Below, piece by piece: positions 50,813 through 59,262 of a stretch of 64,000 nt of DNA. Where the stretch lies: positions 124,001 through 188,000 of the forward strand of contig NZ_PRDS01000001.1 of NCBI RefSeq assembly GCF_002927635.1, written 5' to 3'. The notes under the pieces are model-generated. The model did not search any database. It was given only the letters and a program-made list of their open reading frames with translations, and was not told the DNA's origin. Position 1 is the first letter of the stretch. Each line of letters starts with the position of its first letter. A program made the translations under genes and the position numbers. Source of the stretch: Albidovulum inexpectatum. GTDB lineage: Bacteria > Pseudomonadota > Alphaproteobacteria > Rhodobacterales > Rhodobacteraceae.

Positions 50813-51178
50813 CGCGCGGCTCCCTGATATCGTCCATCGCTTCCCTGATTGGCTAAGAAGATTCCCTGTTCGTGCAGAGAGATTCCCTGTTCCTGTGCGC
50901 AGGGAATTTGGCCGTAGGTCATTGCTCCACCGTGCAGAATCCGCGTGCGCTTGTGGCGAAACCCGCGATTCCGCGCGAAATTCCCTGTAAATCGACCAAG
51001 AACAGGGAAATCCCGCCCGAAACCGAACCCCTCTGTCAGGACCTCTGAGACTTCGGGGCAGTTCGGACGTGAAGCAGGTGGGTGAAGCCATCTCTGCGAG
51101 GACGGAGTGGGGACAAACCTCGGAAGTAGCAAGGGAAATCCGGCCGAGATCGCGTCGGGGAAAGAGGGCGGATGTAGG
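50813..51178. other. Gene-free stretch between recombinase remnant and tRNA-Ser
   Basis: No believable gene. It holds the TTCCCTG repeat array (first half), one more TTCCCTG at 50981 and inverted CAGGGAA copies at 50900 and 51003. The remainder (51010-51178) is plain sequence with one degenerate AAGGGAA near 51131. Confidence 0.7.
50820..51009. repeat. 21-bp-periodic TTCCCTG repeat array with inverted copies
   Basis: Units start at 50820 (CTCCCTG), 50841, 50862 and 50883 (all TTCCCTG), so the period is exactly 21 bases. The spacers differ from unit to unit: only the seven-base core is conserved. Inverted CAGGGAA copies occur at 50900-50906 and 51003-51009, and another direct copy is at 50981-50987. 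The pairs 50883/50900 and 50981/51003 can form hairpins. Conserved short cores at two-helical-turn spacing resemble protein-binding iterons. Confidence 0.8.
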
Positions 51179-51268
51179 TGGCGGAAGCGGTGGGATTCGA
51201 ACCCACGAACGGGTTTCCCCGTTGCCGGTTTTCAAGACCGGTGCCTTCAACCGCTCGGCCACGCTTCC
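51179..51268 (-). tRNA. tRNA-Ser (UGA anticodon)
   Basis: A 90-base class II tRNA on the minus strand with CCA encoded. The acceptor GGAAGCG pairs with CGCTTCC. The anticodon loop CTTGAAA gives TGA, there is a long variable arm (CAACGGGGAAACCCGTTC), and the T-arm has GGTTCGAATCC. Its 3' end faces the repeat array and the recombinase remnant, a typical arrangement for an island integration site. Confidence 0.97.
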
Positions 51269-51509
51269 GTCGGGTCGCGGTTCTACACTGCTCTGCCCCG
51301 GTTTGACCAGAGCCTGAGCGCATCCGCCTTGCCGAAATTCGCGCAAAGGCCCTGCGACGGCTTTTCACCGGACAGGCAAGCGGCTAGACTGCGCGCCAAC
51401 CGTGAACAATCCGTGCGGATGCACGCTTCCGTTCGTGCGGCGGCGCCTCTTTCGAGCGGAACATGGATCATGAAACGCGGCATGCAGTTCGCGGACATTG
51501 GGGGCTTTC

Positions 51510-52448
51510 ATGACCGGCCGGGCAGGATCATTCGTGGCTTTGGTGACAGTTGCATTCATTCCGCTTGCGGCGTGCCAGACCAGTTCTGGCAGCAGTTCGG
51601 GCCCTGCACTGCAAGCACCGGAAACGGGGCCCATCGTGAAGGAAGTCGAGGCGCCCGAAGTCTTCCAGATGACGGGCAAGGGCCTGTGGGACGGCCGCCC
51701 CTCGCTGGGCGGCATCTGGGTTGCGCATTATGACGTCAAGGATCCCGAAAGGGTCATCATCCGGAATATCTCCAACGGCAAATCCGTGACGGGCGCGCTG
51801 TTCCGGCGCGAGCGGGTCATGCCAGGCCCCAGCATCCAGATTTCCTCCGACGCGGCCGAGGCCCTGGGCATCCTCGCCGGTCAGCCAACAGAGCTATCCA
51901 TCGTCGCACTGCGCAAGAAGGAAATCGAGCTGCCACCCCCGCCCGAACCAGCGGCGTCCGATCAATCCCAAGCCGAACCGGCGGGGGCTGATGCTGGCGC
52001 GGTGCCTGAAACTCCGCCCGTCGATACGCCCGCTGCATCCGCGCCGACCGCCGAAGCACCAAGGAAATCGTCGGGCGGCTTCTTCGGCCTGTTCCGCAGC
52101 AAACCAAAAGCCCCTGCAGCGCCCACCGCAGGCACGACCGCACCCTCTGGCGCAATCGAACAGACACCGCTTGACCCGGTCGAGCCGCAGTCAGCCCCCG
52201 CATCCGCGGGCAGCCTTGCACGGCCTCTGATCCAGATCGCGACCTTCACGGCCGAGGAAAATGCCAACAAGGCGGCCGAGAAAGCGCGCAAGGCGGCACT
52301 GAATGTTCGCGTGATCCGTGTCGAGGGCTCCGCTCGGCCCTATTGGCGCGTCGTGATCGGCCCGGCCACCAGCATCGAGGAACGCGACGCCATGCTTGCC
52401 AAGGCCAAGGAACTGGGCTTTGCCGACGCCTATCCGGTCAGCAGCTAA
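51510..52448 (+). CDS. SPOR-domain lipoprotein
   Basis: A 312-residue envelope protein. The signal peptide ends in the lipobox PLAAC (Cys22). A folded region follows (about 35-140), then a long Pro/Ala-rich linker (about 145-235), and the C-terminal SPOR domain begins IQIATFTAEENANKAAEKARK. SPOR domains bind denuded septal peptidoglycan, so a role in cell division or wall remodelling is likely, consistent with the D,D-carboxypeptidase gene 18 bases downstream. The ATG at 51510 begins the signal peptide. Confidence 0.88.
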   Translation: MTGRAGSFVALVTVAFIPLAACQTSSGSSSGPALQAPETGPIVKEVEAPEVFQMTGKGLWDGRPSLGGIWVAHYDVKDPERVIIRNISNGKSVTGALFRRERVMPGPSIQISSDAAEALGILAGQPTELSIVALRKKEIELPPPPEPAASDQSQAEPAGADAGAVPETPPVDTPAASAPTAEAPRKSSGGFFGLFRSKPKAPAAPTAGTTAPSGAIEQTPLDPVEPQSAPASAGSLARPLIQIATFTAEENANKAAEKARKAALNVRVIRVEGSARPYWRVVIGPATSIEERDAMLAKAKELGFADAYPVSS

Positions 52449-52466
52449 CCAAAGGATCCTGCCCCG

Positions 52467-53621
52467 ATGTTTCGCTTGCTTCTTCCCCTGATCGTCGTGC
52501 TGCTTGGCGCGGCACAGGCGCTGGGTTTCGAAACCCGCGCCCGCGCGGCTTGGGTTTATGACATGACGACCGACACGGTGCTTCTGGCCAAGGACGCCGA
52601 TGTGCCGCTGCCGCCGGCCTCGATGTCCAAGCTGATGACGATAAACATGCTGTTCGAGGCCCTGCGCGACGGGCGCATCAGCCTCGAGGACCGCTTTTCG
52701 GTTTCCTCGCGGGCAAAGGCGATGGGCGGTTCGACAATGTTCCTGAATGAAACCGACCGGCCCACCGTCGAGGAACTGATCAAGGGCATCATCGTGCTTT
52801 CGGGCAACGATGCCTGCGTCGTCGTGGCCGAGGGCCTGGCCGGGACCGAGGAAAACTTTGCCCGTCAGATGAACGAACGCGCGCGCGCCCTGGGGCTGTC
52901 GAATTCGACCTTTGCCAATGCGTCCGGTTGGCCGCACCCCAACCAGAAGATGTCGATGCACGATCTGGGGCGCCTGGCGGTACACCTGATCCGCGACTTC
53001 CCGGAATATTACGGCTATTTCTCGCTGACCGAGTTCCCTTTTGACGGCCGCGCGCCGCAGAACCGGTTCAATCGCAATCCGCTCTTGAAGCTGGGAATCG
53101 GCGCCGATGGTCTGAAGACCGGCCACACCCAGGAATCGGGCTATGGTCTTGTGGGGTCGGCCGTGCAAAACGGACGGCGGATCGTGTTCGCCATCACCGG
53201 GCTCAGCTCCGAACGCGAGCGCGCCGAGGAAGCCGAGCGCATCGTGAACTGGGCCTTTCGCGACTTCGTCCAGAAGACCGTAGCGGAAAAAGGCACCCGC
53301 ATGGCCGAGGCCGAGGTGTGGCTAGGTGCCGAACGCCGGGTGGGTCTTGTCCTGGAACGCGATCTGACGCTGCTTCTGCCATCGCTTGCTCGCGACAACC
53401 TGAAGGCCGAAATCGTCTATGAAAGCCCGGTCGAGGCCCCCATCGCCGAAGGCCAGAAACTGGCCGAGATGCATATCGAACTGCCGGGCATTCCGACCGT
53501 CACCATACCCCTGGTCGCGGAAACCGCCGTGGCCAAGGGGGGTGTTGCCAGCCGCCTGCGCACGGCCCTGGGGATTCTGGGTGGTCGCCTGATGACGGAA
53601 CTGTCCGGTCTGTGGAGCTGA
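52467..53621 (+). CDS. D-alanyl-D-alanine carboxypeptidase (PBP5/6 family)
   Basis: A 384-residue periplasmic serine peptidase trimming the terminal D-Ala from peptidoglycan stem peptides. A signal peptide of about 20 residues is followed by the SxxK motif at Ser52-Lys55 (ASMSKLMT). The SGN motif is in VLSGNDAC, and KTG is in LKTGHTQESG. The C-terminal beta domain and an amphipathic tail anchor the protein to the inner membrane. It lies between the SPOR lipoprotein and tmk on one strand. Confidence 0.95.
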   Translation: MFRLLLPLIVVLLGAAQALGFETRARAAWVYDMTTDTVLLAKDADVPLPPASMSKLMTINMLFEALRDGRISLEDRFSVSSRAKAMGGSTMFLNETDRPTVEELIKGIIVLSGNDACVVVAEGLAGTEENFARQMNERARALGLSNSTFANASGWPHPNQKMSMHDLGRLAVHLIRDFPEYYGYFSLTEFPFDGRAPQNRFNRNPLLKLGIGADGLKTGHTQESGYGLVGSAVQNGRRIVFAITGLSSERERAEEAERIVNWAFRDFVQKTVAEKGTRMAEAEVWLGAERRVGLVLERDLTLLLPSLARDNLKAEIVYESPVEAPIAEGQKLAEMHIELPGIPTVTIPLVAETAVAKGGVASRLRTALGILGGRLMTELSGLWS

Positions 53622-53626
53622 GAAAG

Positions 53627-54256
53627 GTGACGCGCCGGGGCGGGATGTTCATCACCTTCGAAGGTATCGACGGCTCGGGCAAGTCCACGCAGGCGCGCGC
53701 CCTGGCCGAACATCTGCGCCAGCGCGGGCTGGACGTTGTCGCAACGCGCGAACCGGGTGGATCGCCCGGCGCCGAGGAAATCCGGGCACTCCTGCTGCGG
53801 GGCAACCCCGATCGGTGGTCCGCCGAGACCGAAATCCTGCTGTTCACGGCTGCCCGACGCGACCATCTGGAACGCCTGATCGAGCCTTCGCTTGCCGCGG
53901 GCCGTGTTGTCGTCTGCGACCGCTTTGCCGATTCCACGCGGGTCTATCAGGGCGTGACGCGGGGCGATCTGCGACAGATCGTTGACGAACTGCACCGGCT
54001 GATGATCGGGCGCGAACCCGACCTGACCTTCATCATCGACATCGATCCCGAAACGGGCCTGAGCCGGGCGCGCTCACGTCAAGGTGGCGAAGAGCGGTTC
54101 GAGGATTTCGGCACCCAGATGCAGGCGCGCATGCGTGCGGGCTTCCTGGATCTCGCGCGGGAGTTTCCCGAACGCTGCCGATTGATCGACGGCAACCGTC
54201 CGGCCGATGTGATCGCCGCCGAGATCGCCGCCATCGCCGATGAGGCCCTGGGATGA
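53627..54256 (+). CDS. tmk: Thymidylate kinase
   Basis: An enzyme of roughly 209 residues phosphorylating dTMP to dTDP. The P-loop FEGIDGSGKSTQ is near the N-terminus, the DRFADSTRVYQG motif is near residue 100, and the LID region has RARSRQGGEERFE. The start is uncertain: GTG at 53627 directly follows AGAAAG, while ATG at 53645 would remove six residues. The gene overlaps holB by four bases, a conserved tmk-holB pairing. Confidence 0.95.
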   Translation: MTRRGGMFITFEGIDGSGKSTQARALAEHLRQRGLDVVATREPGGSPGAEEIRALLLRGNPDRWSAETEILLFTAARRDHLERLIEPSLAAGRVVVCDRFADSTRVYQGVTRGDLRQIVDELHRLMIGREPDLTFIIDIDPETGLSRARSRQGGEERFEDFGTQMQARMRAGFLDLAREFPERCRLIDGNRPADVIAAEIAAIADEALG

Positions 54257-55377
54257 CCACCGACGCGCTTCCCGAACCCGACCGGATCGAGGGCGCGCCG
54301 CATCCGCGTGAAACGGCGCGTCTGTTCGGACAACGATCCGCCGAGGAGGCCTTTCTCGACGCCCATCACTCCGGCAGGCTTCACCATGCCTGGCTTCTGA
54401 CCGGCCCGCGCGGGATCGGCAAGGCCACGCTTGCATGGCGCATCGCGCGTTTCCTTCTGGCAAACGGATCGCCGAGCGATCCCGGCCTGTTCGCCGAGGT
54501 CGCGGCGGCAGGCAGTCTTGACGTCGCGCCCGACAATCCCGTGGCGCGGCGCATACTGGCCGGGGCTGAACCAAGGCTGTTCCCGATGCGCCGCGCCTGG
54601 GATCCTGACCGCAAGCGCCTGAAATCCGCGATCACCGTCGACGAGGTTCGCAAGCTGGGCGCATTCCTGCATCTGTCGGCCGCGGATGGCGGGCGCCGGG
54701 TGGCGATCGTCGATGCCGCGGACGAGATGAACAATGCCGCGGCCAACGCCCTGCTGAAGATGCTTGAAGAGCCGCCGCCAGATGTGACCTTTCTGCTGGT
54801 CAGCCATCAGCCGTCGCGGCTCTTGCCGACGATCCGGTCGCGCTGCCGCGAGCTGCGCCTGTCCCCTCTTTCCGCGACCGACCTTGCCGCGGCGATGGAG
54901 CAGGCCGGGATTGCACCGCAGGGCGAAGGGGCGCTTGCGGAACTCGCTGCCGGATCGGTGGGCGAAGCAATACGGCTTGTGAACCTCGAAGGTCTGACGC
55001 TGTATTCGGCAATCGTCAGCCTGTTCTCGACCTTGCCGCAGCTGGATCGCGGCGCAGCCCTGAAATTCGCGGATATTGCCGCCCAACGGGGTGATGAGGC
55101 CCGGATTGACCTGGTCTTCGATCTTCTGACGCTGTTTCTCGCACGCATGGCGCGCGCGGGGACGGGCCGACCCTGCGCCGAGGCCGCGCCGGGCGAGGCC
55201 GCGCTGGCCGCGCGCCTTGTCCCTGATGTTGCCGCCGCGCGGCGTTGGGCGGAATTGCAGGCCGAGCTTGGCGCAAGAATTGCCCATGGGCGTGCCGTCA
55301 ATCTTGATCCGGGCGCGTTGATGCTGGATGCCGTGCTGCGTATCGAACAGGTTGCGCGCGACCGGAATGCCGCGTGA
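54253..55377 (+). CDS. holB: DNA polymerase III subunit delta'
   Basis: A 374-residue clamp-loader subunit. The N-terminal AAA+ part has HAWLLTGPRGIGKATLA near residue 45, and the sensor/SRC region has LLKMLEEPPPDVTFLLVSHQPSRLLPTIRSRCRELRL. The C-terminal collar domain is less conserved. It works in the gamma-complex to load the beta clamp. It is coupled to tmk by ATGA, and tatD follows after 45 bases, the same tmk-holB-tatD order as in many proteobacteria. Confidence 0.94.
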   Translation: MTTDALPEPDRIEGAPHPRETARLFGQRSAEEAFLDAHHSGRLHHAWLLTGPRGIGKATLAWRIARFLLANGSPSDPGLFAEVAAAGSLDVAPDNPVARRILAGAEPRLFPMRRAWDPDRKRLKSAITVDEVRKLGAFLHLSAADGGRRVAIVDAADEMNNAAANALLKMLEEPPPDVTFLLVSHQPSRLLPTIRSRCRELRLSPLSATDLAAAMEQAGIAPQGEGALAELAAGSVGEAIRLVNLEGLTLYSAIVSLFSTLPQLDRGAALKFADIAAQRGDEARIDLVFDLLTLFLARMARAGTGRPCAEAAPGEAALAARLVPDVAAARRWAELQAELGARIAHGRAVNLDPGALMLDAVLRIEQVARDRNAA

Positions 55378-55422
55378 CGCGCGGCATTCCCCTTGCCCGA
55401 AAAAGGCGGTAAAGGCAGGGGC

Positions 55423-56229
55423 ATGACCACATCTGCACCCATCACCGACAGCCATTGCCACCTGGACTTCCCCGATTTCGCGGGCGAGCTGGACGCCGTG
55501 ATCGGCCGCGCAAAAGATGCCGGCGTGCATCGCATGGTAACGATCTGCACCCGTCTTGCGGATGAACCGCGTGTGCGCGCCATCGCTGAAGCCCATGACG
55601 GCCTATTCTACGCGGCCGGCACCCACCCGATGAGCGTCGCGCGCGAGCCGATGGCAAAGCTGGATGACCTGATCGCCTTGGCCCGCCATCCGAAATTCGT
55701 CGGGATCGGAGAAACCGGTCTCGACTATCATTACACCGCCGAAAGCGCCGAAGTGCAGCAGCACTCGCTGCGCATCCATATCGAGGCCGCACGCAGAACG
55801 GGCTTGCCGCTGATCATCCACGCGCGCGCGGCCGACGAGGACATGGCGCGGATCTTGACCGAAGAGTGGAAGAACGGCGCCTTCGATTGCGTCATGCACT
55901 GCTATTCATCCGGGCCGGAACTGGCGCGCCGGGCGGTCGAGCTGGGCTTCTACCTGTCGATGTCGGGCATCGCCGCCTTTCCGAAAAGTGCCGAGCTGCG
56001 CGAAATCTTTGCCGCCGCGCCCCTGGATCGCATCCTGGTCGAGACGGATTCGCCCTATCTGGCCCCCCCGCCCCATCGCGGCAAGCGCAACGAACCGGCG
56101 CATGTCGTCCATACGGCCCGCGTCGGCGCGCAGATCTTCGGCCTGGACTACGAGGAATTTGCCGCGCGGACCGAGGAGAATTTCGAACGTCTCTTCCGTC
56201 GCGCCGCACAGCCGGAAAGGGCAGGCTGA
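55423..56229 (+). CDS. TatD-family metal-dependent deoxyribonuclease
   Basis: A 268-residue amidohydrolase-fold nuclease. Metal ligands are visible in SHCHLDFPDF at the N-terminus, the GETGLDYHY glutamate near residue 105, IHAR (His near 140), HCYSS (His near 164) and ETDSPYLAP near 215. TatD nucleases act in DNA repair and degradation. It is followed one base later by the MBL-fold gene. Confidence 0.95.
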   Translation: MTTSAPITDSHCHLDFPDFAGELDAVIGRAKDAGVHRMVTICTRLADEPRVRAIAEAHDGLFYAAGTHPMSVAREPMAKLDDLIALARHPKFVGIGETGLDYHYTAESAEVQQHSLRIHIEAARRTGLPLIIHARAADEDMARILTEEWKNGAFDCVMHCYSSGPELARRAVELGFYLSMSGIAAFPKSAELREIFAAAPLDRILVETDSPYLAPPPHRGKRNEPAHVVHTARVGAQIFGLDYEEFAARTEENFERLFRRAAQPERAG

Positions 56230-56230
56230 C

Positions 56231-57031
56231 ATGGCGCGCCTCAGGCTCACGATACTGGGTTGTGGCTCGTCCGGGGGCGTGCCCCGCATCGGGGGGCTCT
56301 GGGGCGAATGTGACCCGACCAACCCGCGCAACCGGCGGACGCGATGTTCGTTATTGGTCGAGCGTATCTCGGATGAAGGCACGACGCGGGTTCTGATCGA
56401 CACCTCGCCGGACATGCGCGAGCAATTGCTGCGAGCCGAGGTCGGGTCTCTGGACGCAGTCGTCTACACGCATTCCCATGCCGACCATGTCAACGGGCTG
56501 GACGATCTGCGCCAGATCGTCTTCCTGACCGGACGAAGGGTGCAGGTCTGGGCCGACCCGGCCACGCAAGAGGCGCTGATGACGCGGTTCAGCTATGCCT
56601 TCGTTCAGCCGGAAGGTTCGTCCTACCCTCCGATCTGCGACATGCACACGATCCGCGGCCCGTTAACCGTGGACGGACCGGGCGGGTCCGTAACACTGGA
56701 CCCGTTCGAAGTCAGCCATGGCGACATTCCGGCGCTGGGCTTCCGAATTGGCAAGGTCGTCTACCTGCCGGACGTGCTGTCGATCCCCGAGCCGGTCTGG
56801 AACAGCCATCTGCGCGATCTGGACTGCTTCATCGTGGATGCGCTTCGACGCAAGCCCCACCCCACCCATGCGCATCTGGCCCTGGCGCTGGAATGGATCG
56901 AGAGGGCCAGGCCCAGGCTTGGGGTCCTGACCAACATGCATATCGATCTGGACCACGCCCAGGTCGAAGCGGAAACCCCCGACCATGTCCGCGCAGCGCA
57001 TGACGGCATGGTGCTGGAATTCGACGGTTAG
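56231..57031 (+). CDS. MBL-fold metallo-hydrolase (PhnP-like)
   Basis: A 266-residue metallo-beta-lactamase-fold hydrolase. The N-terminus LGCGSSGGVPRIGG is typical of the PhnP/RNase Z branch. The metal site is YTHSHADHVNGLDD near residue 80, then EVSHGDIPALGF and LPDVLS, with the last histidine in NMHIDLDH. It probably acts as a phosphodiesterase; the substrate is unknown. It is in a tmk-holB-tatD-MBL operon. Confidence 0.9.
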   Translation: MARLRLTILGCGSSGGVPRIGGLWGECDPTNPRNRRTRCSLLVERISDEGTTRVLIDTSPDMREQLLRAEVGSLDAVVYTHSHADHVNGLDDLRQIVFLTGRRVQVWADPATQEALMTRFSYAFVQPEGSSYPPICDMHTIRGPLTVDGPGGSVTLDPFEVSHGDIPALGFRIGKVVYLPDVLSIPEPVWNSHLRDLDCFIVDALRRKPHPTHAHLALALEWIERARPRLGVLTNMHIDLDHAQVEAETPDHVRAAHDGMVLEFDG

Positions 57032-57035
57032 CCCC

Positions 57036-57977
57036 GTGGTCTTGCCATTCGAGGCATTGCTGGACGTCACGCTGCCGGTATTCCTGGTCATCGGGTTCGG
57101 CTATGCGGCAGTCCGTTCGGGCGTGTTTCCCGATGCAAGCGTCGATGGCTTGATGCGGTTTGCGCAGGGGATCGCAATTCCATTCCTGCTGTTCCGCGCA
57201 ATATCGACGCTGGATCTGCAGCAGACCTTCCAATGGCCGCTGCTGCTGTCCTTCTATAGCGGCGCCACGGCGGGTTTCGTGGCAGGCATCGCGGGCGCGC
57301 GGCTGCTGTTCCGGCGGCCGTGGGCCGATTCCGTCGCGATCGGCTTCTGCTGCCTGTTCTCGAATTCGGTCTTGCTGGGCCTGCCGATCACCGAGCGCGC
57401 CTATGGGTCGGGCGCGCTGGCCACGAACTATGCGATCATCGCCATTCACGCGCCCTTTTGCTATGCGCTGGGCATCACGACGATGGAGGTCGTGCGTCAT
57501 GGCGGGGGCGGGCTGCTGCGCACGATCCGCGCCGTTCTCATGGCCATGGTTCGAAATGCGCTGATGATCGGTATTGCGGCCGGATTTGCGGTCAATCTTG
57601 GCGGCATACAATTGCCGGCCGTCCTAACCGAGGCCGTCGATCTGATCGTTCGGGCAGCCCTGCCGGCCGCGCTGTTCGGCCTGGGCGGCATATTGGTGCG
57701 CTATCGGCCCGAAGGCGACATGAAGACCGTTCTGTACATCTCGGCCGTCGGCCTGCTGCTGCATCCGGCCATCACCTGGTCATTGGGGGCAAACCTCTCG
57801 CTTGACCAGGGCCAGATGCGCTCGGCCGTTGTCACCGCGGCAATGGCGCCGGGCGTGAACGCCTATCTGTTCGCAAACATGTATGGCGTGGCGAAACGTG
57901 TCGCGGCCACATCCGTGCTTGTGGCCACCGCCCTGTCGATCCTGACTGCTACCTTCTGGCTATCGATCCTGGGATAG
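57036..57977 (+). CDS. AEC-family (auxin efflux carrier-type) transporter
   Basis: A 313-residue inner-membrane protein with about ten helices in two five-helix halves. The first contains FGYAAVRSGVFP and LPITERAYG, the second GGILVRYRPEGD and MAPGVNAYLFAN, as in the AEC family. Members export malonate, malate or other carboxylates; the substrate is not known. The proposed start is GTG at 57036, as no suitable ATG exists after the upstream stop. A two-way hairpin follows. Confidence 0.85.
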   Translation: MVLPFEALLDVTLPVFLVIGFGYAAVRSGVFPDASVDGLMRFAQGIAIPFLLFRAISTLDLQQTFQWPLLLSFYSGATAGFVAGIAGARLLFRRPWADSVAIGFCCLFSNSVLLGLPITERAYGSGALATNYAIIAIHAPFCYALGITTMEVVRHGGGGLLRTIRAVLMAMVRNALMIGIAAGFAVNLGGIQLPAVLTEAVDLIVRAALPAALFGLGGILVRYRPEGDMKTVLYISAVGLLLHPAITWSLGANLSLDQGQMRSAVVTAAMAPGVNAYLFANMYGVAKRVAATSVLVATALSILTATFWLSILG

Positions 57978-57987
57978 ACTGCACGGA

Positions 57988-58020
57988 AAATCGGGGCGCG
58001 ATCATCCGCACCCCGTTTCG
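57988..58020. terminator. Bidirectional terminator between the AEC transporter and the ABC importer
   Basis: CGGGGCGCG (57992-58000) pairs with CGCACCCCG (58007-58015) around a short loop, with one mismatch. A TTTC tail lies on the plus strand and an ATTTTCC tail on the minus strand. It separates two convergent units. Confidence 0.75.
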
Positions 58021-58038
58021 ACCCAAATGGCACATGCG

Positions 58039-59262
58039 TCAGCTGGGCGTGATGCCCCTCAGTCGCTCGGACCGGCGACGAAGGAACTCGACCGTCGTCA
58101 GCAGAAGGATCGAGAAGAACACCAGGACCGTCGCCACGGCCAGTATCGTGGGCGAAATCTGTTCGCGCAGACCGGTGAACATCTGCCACGGCAGGGTTTT
58201 CTGCGCGGCCGAACCGACGAACAGAACCACGACCACTTCGTCAAACGAGGTAATGAAGGCAAACAGCGCGCCCGAAATGACGCCCGGCAGGATCAGGGGC
58301 ATCTGGACCTTGAAGAAGGTCCGCACCGGCCCGGCACCCAGGCTGGCCGCCGCCCGCGTCAACGACCGGTCGAAGCCGACCAGCGTCGCCGTCACGGTGA
58401 TGATGACGAACGGAATGCCAAGCGCCGCATGGGCCAGAACGACCTTGATATAGCCCACCAGATCGCGCGACATGCCAAGGCTGCCTTCCATCCAGTTGCC
58501 AAGCTTCGAATAAAAGAAGAACATGCCGGTGGCCGATATGATCAGCGGCACGATCATCGGCGAAATCAGGATCGCCATGATCGCGCGCCGCCCGGGCACA
58601 TGGCTCTGGCTAAGCCCGATTGCGGCCAGCGTGCCAAAGGACACGGCCAGGATCGTGGCCAGGGGCGCGATCGTGAAGGAATTCCTCAGCGGCCGCGTCC
58701 AGTCGGGATTGGTGAAGAAGTCCTGATAGTGCTTCAGCGAATAGCCCGCGGGATCCAGCGCCAGCATCTCTGGCGTGAAGGTAAAGAAATCCTGCGCGTT
58801 GAAGCTGAGCGGGATGACCACCACGATCGGCGCGATCAGGAAGAAGAAGATCAGGCCGCAGATCAGGTGAAAGCTGTTGTGCCACAGCACCTCGCCCATC
58901 GTGGCGTAAGAGGGCAGCCCGGCGCGGTACAATCCAAGCCCGACCCAATAGGCAAACCAGCTCAGGATCAGGCCGACAAAGGCGCCGAACACAAACCCGG
59001 CGAAACCGGCGATCAGGAACCCCACGACCGCGGTGGCGGCCGCCCCGATCAGCCTGCCGGTCCGGCGCGAGCCGACATGCTGAACAAGGACATAGGCCAG
59101 CGCGCCGGCAAACAGCGCACCCAGCAAAAGACCGGTGAACGGGGCGCCATTGGTGGACCCGACCATATATCCCAGCAGGGCTCCGGCCGCGGCATTGACC
59201 GGGACGGTAAAGCTCCAGATACCGGGGATCGGCAGGATTCTTTTCTTGGCCATTGTCGTCAC
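58039..59262 (-). CDS. ABC transporter permease, PotC-like with N-terminal membrane extension
   Basis: A 407-residue permease. The C-terminal 270 residues are a standard PotC-type domain, with the EAA-like loop RAAASLGAGPVRTFFKVQMPLILPG. The first roughly 130 residues add about four extra hydrophobic segments not found in classical PotC (about 260-280 residues). It pairs with the PotB-like permease, whose stop it overlaps by four bases. It is the last gene of the importer operon. Confidence 0.9.
   Translation of the reverse strand: MTTMAKKRILPIPGIWSFTVPVNAAAGALLGYMVGSTNGAPFTGLLLGALFAGALAYVLVQHVGSRRTGRLIGAAATAVVGFLIAGFAGFVFGAFVGLILSWFAYWVGLGLYRAGLPSYATMGEVLWHNSFHLICGLIFFFLIAPIVVVIPLSFNAQDFFTFTPEMLALDPAGYSLKHYQDFFTNPDWTRPLRNSFTIAPLATILAVSFGTLAAIGLSQSHVPGRRAIMAILISPMIVPLIISATGMFFFYSKLGNWMEGSLGMSRDLVGYIKVVLAHAALGIPFVIITVTATLVGFDRSLTRAAASLGAGPVRTFFKVQMPLILPGVISGALFAFITSFDEVVVVLFVGSAAQKTLPWQMFTGLREQISPTILAVATVLVFFSILLLTTVEFLRRRSERLRGITPS

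Noticed and set aside
50813-51010. The TTCCCTG array as a CRISPR
   Set aside because: The conserved core is only seven bases and spacers are 14 bases; no cas genes are present.
51107-51733. A plus-strand frame running through the tRNA-Ser gene
   Set aside because: It translates the complement of a tRNA (WDSNPR-type peptide), a well-known false gene signature, and then overlaps the true SPOR lipoprotein start.
53612-53626. GTG at 53612 as the tmk start
   Set aside because: It lies inside the carboxypeptidase gene and adds residues not typical of the family; 53627 or 53645 are better.
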